Part shown: positions 22,034 to 25,571 of the stretch, in pieces
Numbering within the stretch: the stretch's first letter is position 1
Layout: the number at the start of each line of letters is the position of its first letter
Source of the DNA: CAIKZZ01 sp036742455
Lineage (GTDB): Bacteria; Pseudomonadota; Gammaproteobacteria; Steroidobacterales; Steroidobacteraceae
Direction of reading: 5' to 3'
NCBI GenBank assembly: GCA_036742455.1
Contig: DAINQU010000033.1
Span: 1-25,571 of the forward strand
DNA: 25,571 nucleotides
Notes under the pieces: generated by a model
What the model saw: only the letters and a program-made list of their open reading frames with translations
What the model was told of the DNA's origin: nothing
Databases searched by the model: none
Translations under genes and position numbers: made by a program

Positions 22034-24193
22034 CTAGGAACGCTCGATCGACTCGACTTCCGGCATCTTGCGGACCGCTCGAATGACCCGCGCGAGATGT
22101 GCGCGATCGACGACCTGCAACTCGAACGTGATGGCGGAATTGTCTTCGTCCAGCTCGACGACGGAAACATGACCGAGATTGGTCTGTGTCCCGGCCACCG
22201 CAGCGGCCACCGCCGCCAGAGAGCCGGGGCGGTTTTGCACCAACACCTTCAATTCAGTCGTGAACGTGTGCCGGTCTATATTTTCCTGCCATTGGACCGG
22301 CAACCACTTTTCCGGCTGCTTATGCCAGCCGTCCAGATTGGAGCAGTTGGCCCGATGCACCACCACGCCGCGTCCTGACGACAGGTACGCGATGATCGGT
22401 TCATAGGGGATCGGGAAGCAGCAGCGCGCATACGTGACCAGCAGGCCTTCTGTGCCCGAAATCGCTAACGGCGTCGACGGTGCGTTCGTTGACCGCGCGG
22501 CCTCGACGTACTCCGGCGGCAACAAGTGCCGCGCGACGAGCGGCGCGAGGCGCTCGCCGAGGCCGACTTGTTCGAAAAGTTCGTCAACGGTGTGGCAGCC
22601 CAATTCTTGCGCCGCCGCTACCATCAATTCGGCTTCGATCGATTTGAGCGGCAAATTGAACTCGCTGAGCGCCTGATCAACCAGTCGTCGTCCCAGATCG
22701 ATCGCCTCGGAGCGCTTCATGGTCTTGAGGTAGGCTTTGATCGACGCGCGCGCTTTGGCGGTGACGACAAAATTCGTCCACGCAGGATTGGGCGTGGCGC
22801 CCTTCGCGGTGATGATCTCAACGGTTTGACCGTTGCGCAGCTCGGTTCGTAACGGCACTAATCGACGGTCAATCTTCGCAGCGACACAACGCCGGCCGAC
22901 TTCACTGTGCACGGCGTAGGCGAAATCCACGCAGGTCGAGCCGGTTGGAAGCCGCAAAATTTCGCCCTTCGGCGTGAATACGTAGACCTTGTCCGGAAAC
23001 AGATCCACTTTGACGCTCTCGTAGAACTCTTCCGGACTTCCACCTTCTTGAATCTGCATCAAACTCGCGAGCCACTCGCGCGCGCGATCGTGATGACTGC
23101 TGCCGACATCTTCACCGGTCTTGTACTGCCAGTGGGCCGCGATTCCGCTCTCGGCCACGATGTGCATGTCCTCGGTGCGAATCTGCACATCGAGCGGAAT
23201 GCCATTCGGACCAAACAGCGTTGTGTGCAACGACTGGTAGCCATTGACGCGCGGAATCGCGATGTAATCTTTAAAACGACCCGGCATGGGTTTGTAGACG
23301 CTGTGGACAACGCCGAGTGCCCGGTAACAATCATCGACGGTAGGGACGACAAGACGAATGCCGTAAACGTCGATGATGGCCGCTAACGGCACACCTTTGC
23401 GTCGCATCTTCTTATAGATGCTGTAGAGGTGTTTTTCTCGAGACTCGACGCGCCCTTGAATCTGTCCGCGTGTTAAGGCGTTCGTCAGACCCGAGACAAT
23501 CTTGGGCAAAAACTCTTTTTGATTGCCGCGCGCTTTGCGTAATTCTTTATCGATGACCCGATGCCGCATCGGGTGCAATGCCTGGAATCCGAGATCCTCA
23601 AGCTCGAGCTTGATCGAGTGGATACCCAGACGATTGGCGATGGGAGCGTAAATCTCGAGCGTTTCGATCGCGATGCGGCGGCGCTTCACGGCCGGCATCG
23701 CGCCGAGTGTGCGCATGTTGTGGGTGCGATCGGCAAGCTTGACCATGATGACGCGGATGTCCCGCGTCATCGCAAGAATCATCTTGCGAAAGGACTCGAC
23801 CTGAGCTTCTTTGCGGCTCTTAAACTGAACCTTGTCCAGTTTCGAGACGCCGTCAACGAGCTCGCCCACCTCGCGGCCGAAGCGAGCGACAATCTCTTCT
23901 TTGGCGGTGGGCGTGTCTTCGATCACGTCGTGCAGTAAGGCTGCACAGATCGTCTGTCCGTCGAGGTGTAGATCGGCAAGGATGCCCGCAACTGCAACGG
24001 GATGGGTGATGTAAGGCTCACCCGTCATGCGCTTCTGGCCTTTGTGGGCCTCGTGCGCGAGGTCGTAAGCGTCCTGTGCTCGAGCGACCTGGTCAGGTGG
24101 CAGGTACGCCTCGAGTTTCGACAGCAGTTGGCCGATCCCGATGGATCCGCGTCCGCCCGGCAGAAAGTTCAGAAGCGACGAAGCACTGGCCAT
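22034..24193 (-). CDS. spoT: Bifunctional (p)ppGpp synthetase/hydrolase SpoT
   Basis: SpoT sets the level of the alarmone (p)ppGpp, mainly by hydrolysis. The 719-residue protein has the HD hydrolase domain (about 45-200; H50, H64, HD at 88-89 and LADRTHNM), the synthetase domain (about 235-360, including YSIYKKMRRKG, catalytic D275 in IIDVYGIR, and NGYQSLHTT), the TGS domain (about 390-460, VYVFTPKGEILRLPTGST) and a C-terminal ACT domain (about 640-719). Unusually, residue 335 is Asp in PLDVQIRT, where relatives have Glu; that Glu is a synthetase catalytic residue, so synthesis may be weak. ATG 24193 has no clear ribosome binding site and a run of seven C residues just upstream. It follows rpoZ by 24 nt. 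Confidence 0.97.
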   Translation of the reverse strand: MASASSLLNFLPGGRGSIGIGQLLSKLEAYLPPDQVARAQDAYDLAHEAHKGQKRMTGEPYITHPVAVAGILADLHLDGQTICAALLHDVIEDTPTAKEEIVARFGREVGELVDGVSKLDKVQFKSRKEAQVESFRKMILAMTRDIRVIMVKLADRTHNMRTLGAMPAVKRRRIAIETLEIYAPIANRLGIHSIKLELEDLGFQALHPMRHRVIDKELRKARGNQKEFLPKIVSGLTNALTRGQIQGRVESREKHLYSIYKKMRRKGVPLAAIIDVYGIRLVVPTVDDCYRALGVVHSVYKPMPGRFKDYIAIPRVNGYQSLHTTLFGPNGIPLDVQIRTEDMHIVAESGIAAHWQYKTGEDVGSSHHDRAREWLASLMQIQEGGSPEEFYESVKVDLFPDKVYVFTPKGEILRLPTGSTCVDFAYAVHSEVGRRCVAAKIDRRLVPLRTELRNGQTVEIITAKGATPNPAWTNFVVTAKARASIKAYLKTMKRSEAIDLGRRLVDQALSEFNLPLKSIEAELMVAAAQELGCHTVDELFEQVGLGERLAPLVARHLLPPEYVEAARSTNAPSTPLAISGTEGLLVTYARCCFPIPYEPIIAYLSSGRGVVVHRANCSNLDGWHKQPEKWLPVQWQENIDRHTFTTELKVLVQNRPGSLAAVAAAVAGTQTNLGHVSVVELDEDNSAITFELQVVDRAHLARVIRAVRKMPEVESIERS

Positions 24194-24217
24194 CTGCTGG
24201 GCGGGGGGGTGTCGGTG

Positions 24218-24511
24218 TTAGTCCCCGAGACCGAACTGCGGGGCGCGGAAGTCGCCCGGCAGATCGAGCGGGTTCTCAATCGGCATCATCGCCGGTGCCG
24301 GCTCCGGATCGGCTTCGAGCAGCAAGTCCGAGTTGACCTTGCCGTCGGCAATTTCACGCAACGCGACGACGGTCGGTTTGTCGTTTTCCCAGTCAACGAG
24401 CGGATCGGCGCCATTGGCTAAGCGGCGCGCGCGCTTGGCGGCAACGAGGACGAGCTCGAACTGATTCTCGACGCCCTGCTTCAGGCAATCTTCGATCGTG
24501 ATACGGGCCAT
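24218..24511 (-). CDS. rpoZ: RNA polymerase omega subunit
   Basis: Omega helps fold and hold the beta-prime subunit of RNA polymerase and contributes to one ppGpp-binding site, which fits its position beside spoT. The 97-residue protein begins MARITIEDCLKQGVENQFEL and contains LVAAKRARRL and DKPTVVALREIA, the family core. The C-terminal third is acidic and Pro-rich, and varies in the family. ATG 24511 follows GGAAG at 8-nt spacing. The frame is open further upstream to 24709 but overlaps gmk and has no family resemblance there. Confidence 0.96.
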   Translation of the reverse strand: MARITIEDCLKQGVENQFELVLVAAKRARRLANGADPLVDWENDKPTVVALREIADGKVNSDLLLEADPEPAPAMMPIENPLDLPGDFRAPQFGLGD

Positions 24512-24593
24512 ACGGGCGGCTTCCGAAATGCATAGGAGGGTCGCGAAGTATACGCAATTCGAGCCGGGACGACCACTTGCGTTGGTTTTGGGC

Positions 24594-25223
24594 TCAGGCG
24601 ACAAGGCTCTCGGCGAAACGCTGGACCTCCGGGCGATCGCTGCGAAAGGCACCGGCATCCCCGTCCACGATGTGTTGGAGATCCGACAAGGCCCGGTCAA
24701 AGTGCTCATTCACCACCACGTACCGGAACTCATGCCAGCGTGACAATTCGGTCACGGATTCCATGAGACGCCGCTGAATGACGTCTTCCGAATCCGTTCC
24801 GCGACCGCGCAGGCGCTGCTCGAGGGCAGCCCGGGACGGCGGCAAAATGAAGACATCAATGGCTTCCGGCAAGTGCTGCCGAACCTGCGCGGCGCCCTGC
24901 CAGTCAATCTCCAGTAACAAGTCACGCCCCGCGTCTAAGGCGGCCTCGACGCTGTGTTTTCCGGTGCCGTACAGATTGTCGAACACCTCGGCGTATTCCA
25001 AAAACTCGCCATTCCCAATCATGGCTTCGAAGCGCGCACGGTCGGTGAAATGGTAGTCCCGGCCGTCTATTTCATTCGGTCGGGGCTTGCGCGTGGTGTG
25101 TGAAATTGAAAAAGCGAGTGACGGCGAGCGCTCCATCAGTGCGCGGACGAGGCTGGTCTTGCCGGTTCCTGAAGGGGCGGCAATGACAAAAAGACGTCCG
25201 CGGCGATGCAGGTCGGTGCTCAT
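24594..25223 (-). CDS. gmk: Guanylate kinase
   Basis: Gmk converts GMP to GDP using ATP, feeding GTP and (p)ppGpp pools. The 209-residue protein carries the P-loop APSGTGKT (16-23), the GMP-binding SHTTRKPRPNEIDGRDYHF region (41-59) and LLEIDWQGAAQVR. The length is normal. ATG 25223 is preferred; the extra open frame to 25280 adds a Cys/His-rich stretch not seen in the family and runs towards the upstream hairpin. A ribosome binding site is weak (GAGC about 4 nt upstream). It leads the minus-strand run, with an 82-nt gap before rpoZ. Confidence 0.96.
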   Translation of the reverse strand: MSTDLHRRGRLFVIAAPSGTGKTSLVRALMERSPSLAFSISHTTRKPRPNEIDGRDYHFTDRARFEAMIGNGEFLEYAEVFDNLYGTGKHSVEAALDAGRDLLLEIDWQGAAQVRQHLPEAIDVFILPPSRAALEQRLRGRGTDSEDVIQRRLMESVTELSRWHEFRYVVVNEHFDRALSDLQHIVDGDAGAFRSDRPEVQRFAESLVA

Positions 25224-25285
25224 GGTGCTCGGTCTGGTGGGCGTGTAGGAGTGCAAATGGTAACCGCACCAAGGGTCCAAAGTAC

Positions 25286-25323
25286 CCCCGCATTTATGCC
25301 CTTAGAGGGCAATAATGCAGGGG
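25286..25323 (-). ncRNA. Imperfect long hairpin in the gmk leader
   Basis: The left arm ccccgcatttatgccct (25286-25302) and the right arm agggcaataatgcagggg (25306-25323) pair with single-base bulges around a tag loop, giving about 17 base pairs. On the minus strand it lies 63 nt before the gmk start, inside the predicted 5' untranslated region. There is no U-tract in either direction, so it looks more like a leader element or an operator than a terminator. Its role is unknown. Confidence 0.5.
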
Positions 25324-25453
25324 CTGAGACGAACGGAGCCGCCCGTTGAGCGGCCGACAATCGCGTCCGCTGACGTCGGGAGCGGCCCTTGACGTCGCGC
25401 CCGGCACGACGACGCGAGGCAGGAGCGTGAGCGCGCTACGGCGTGCGGAAGAA

Positions 25454-25459
25454 ATTATA
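25454..25459 (-). promoter_or_regulatory. Possible gmk promoter, -10 element
   Basis: A perfect TATAAT is read on the minus strand within an AT-rich patch (about 25450-25485) that stands out from its GC-rich surroundings. Transcription from it would give gmk a leader of about 220 nt. The position 17 nt upstream reads aaaacc, a poor -35, so the promoter may need an activator. Confidence 0.45.
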
Positions 25460-25543
25460 ACTATTTGACTCTTAATGGTTTTTAGCGGATTCGCCTCGAT
25501 CTTCAGCGGGTTTCTCCGTCGGGCGTGCTACGCGGTCAGATCC

Positions 25544-25571
25544 TCACTCCACGTTCTGCACCTGCTCGCGC
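25544..25571 (-). CDS. yicC: YicC family protein, last codons only
   Basis: On the minus strand the window edge reads R-E-Q-V-Q-N-V-E-stop. This matches the conserved C-terminus of YicC proteins (REQxQNxE), and yicC is commonly found directly upstream of gmk. YicC has been linked to RNase activity and stationary-phase fitness in other bacteria. Only eight full codons are visible, so the call rests on this short motif plus gene order. Confidence 0.75.

Noticed and set aside
25465..25470. TTGACT as a -35 on the + strand near the right edge
   Set aside because: No -10-like hexamer is found 16-18 nt downstream, and the only gene in that direction would have to lie beyond the opposite-strand yicC.

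Overview
The window is about 25.6 kb of GC-rich, densely packed chromosome. No tRNA, rRNA, insertion sequence, phage gene or CRISPR array was seen. The gene set suggests a gammaproteobacterium, probably near Xanthomonadales/Nevskiales: an aa3-type oxidase cluster with CtaG, SURF1 and CtaA/CtaB; a gmk-rpoZ-spoT-ridA-recG-ubiC-ubiA run; and a YicC tail upstream of gmk. The taxonomic placement is inference from gene content and order.

Left third (1-11530, almost all + strand). The 3' part of ctaD (aa3 oxidase subunit I) is followed by a 45-residue membrane protein, ctaG (CuB insertion), ctaE (subunit III), a DUF2909 gene on the opposite strand, a SURF1 gene and a SCO-like thioredoxin-fold protein. 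A complete NAD-dependent, molybdenum formate dehydrogenase operon (fdsG, fdsB, fdsA, fdsD) comes next. The oxidase assembly set then resumes with ctaA and ctaB (heme A synthesis). The formate operon therefore splits the cox cluster, with hairpins at both borders. Formate would be oxidised to CO2 with NADH formed, and that NADH can feed the respiratory chain ending in this oxidase.

Middle (11545-17991). A glyoxalase-II-like metallohydrolase and an ALDH7-family aldehyde dehydrogenase (probably lysine/pipecolate degradation) lie on the minus strand. A divergent Lrp/AsnC regulator sits beside the dehydrogenase with operator-like repeats between them. Next come a CtlX-type guanidino/ureido hydrolase (minus), a secreted S41-peptidase lipoprotein, a HIT-family protein and a small unrecognised protein. 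The dehydrogenase, regulator and CtlX together look like an amino-acid degradation patch.

Right third (18000-25571, all minus strand). Reading in the direction of transcription: the last codons of yicC, a 320-nt structured gap with a perfect -10 hexamer, gmk, rpoZ, spoT, ridA, recG, ubiC and ubiA. Several junctions overlap by 4 nt. The run joins guanine nucleotide metabolism, the stringent response, DNA repair and ubiquinone synthesis.

Most of the window is ordinary core metabolism. The points most worth a second look are the formate dehydrogenase operon inside the cox cluster and its missing fdsC; an Asp in place of the expected catalytic Glu in the SpoT synthetase domain; a SCO-like protein that keeps CxxxC but appears to lack the distal copper His; alternating complementary segments after the ALDH7 gene; and the structured gmk leader. 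No clearly new multi-gene system was found.
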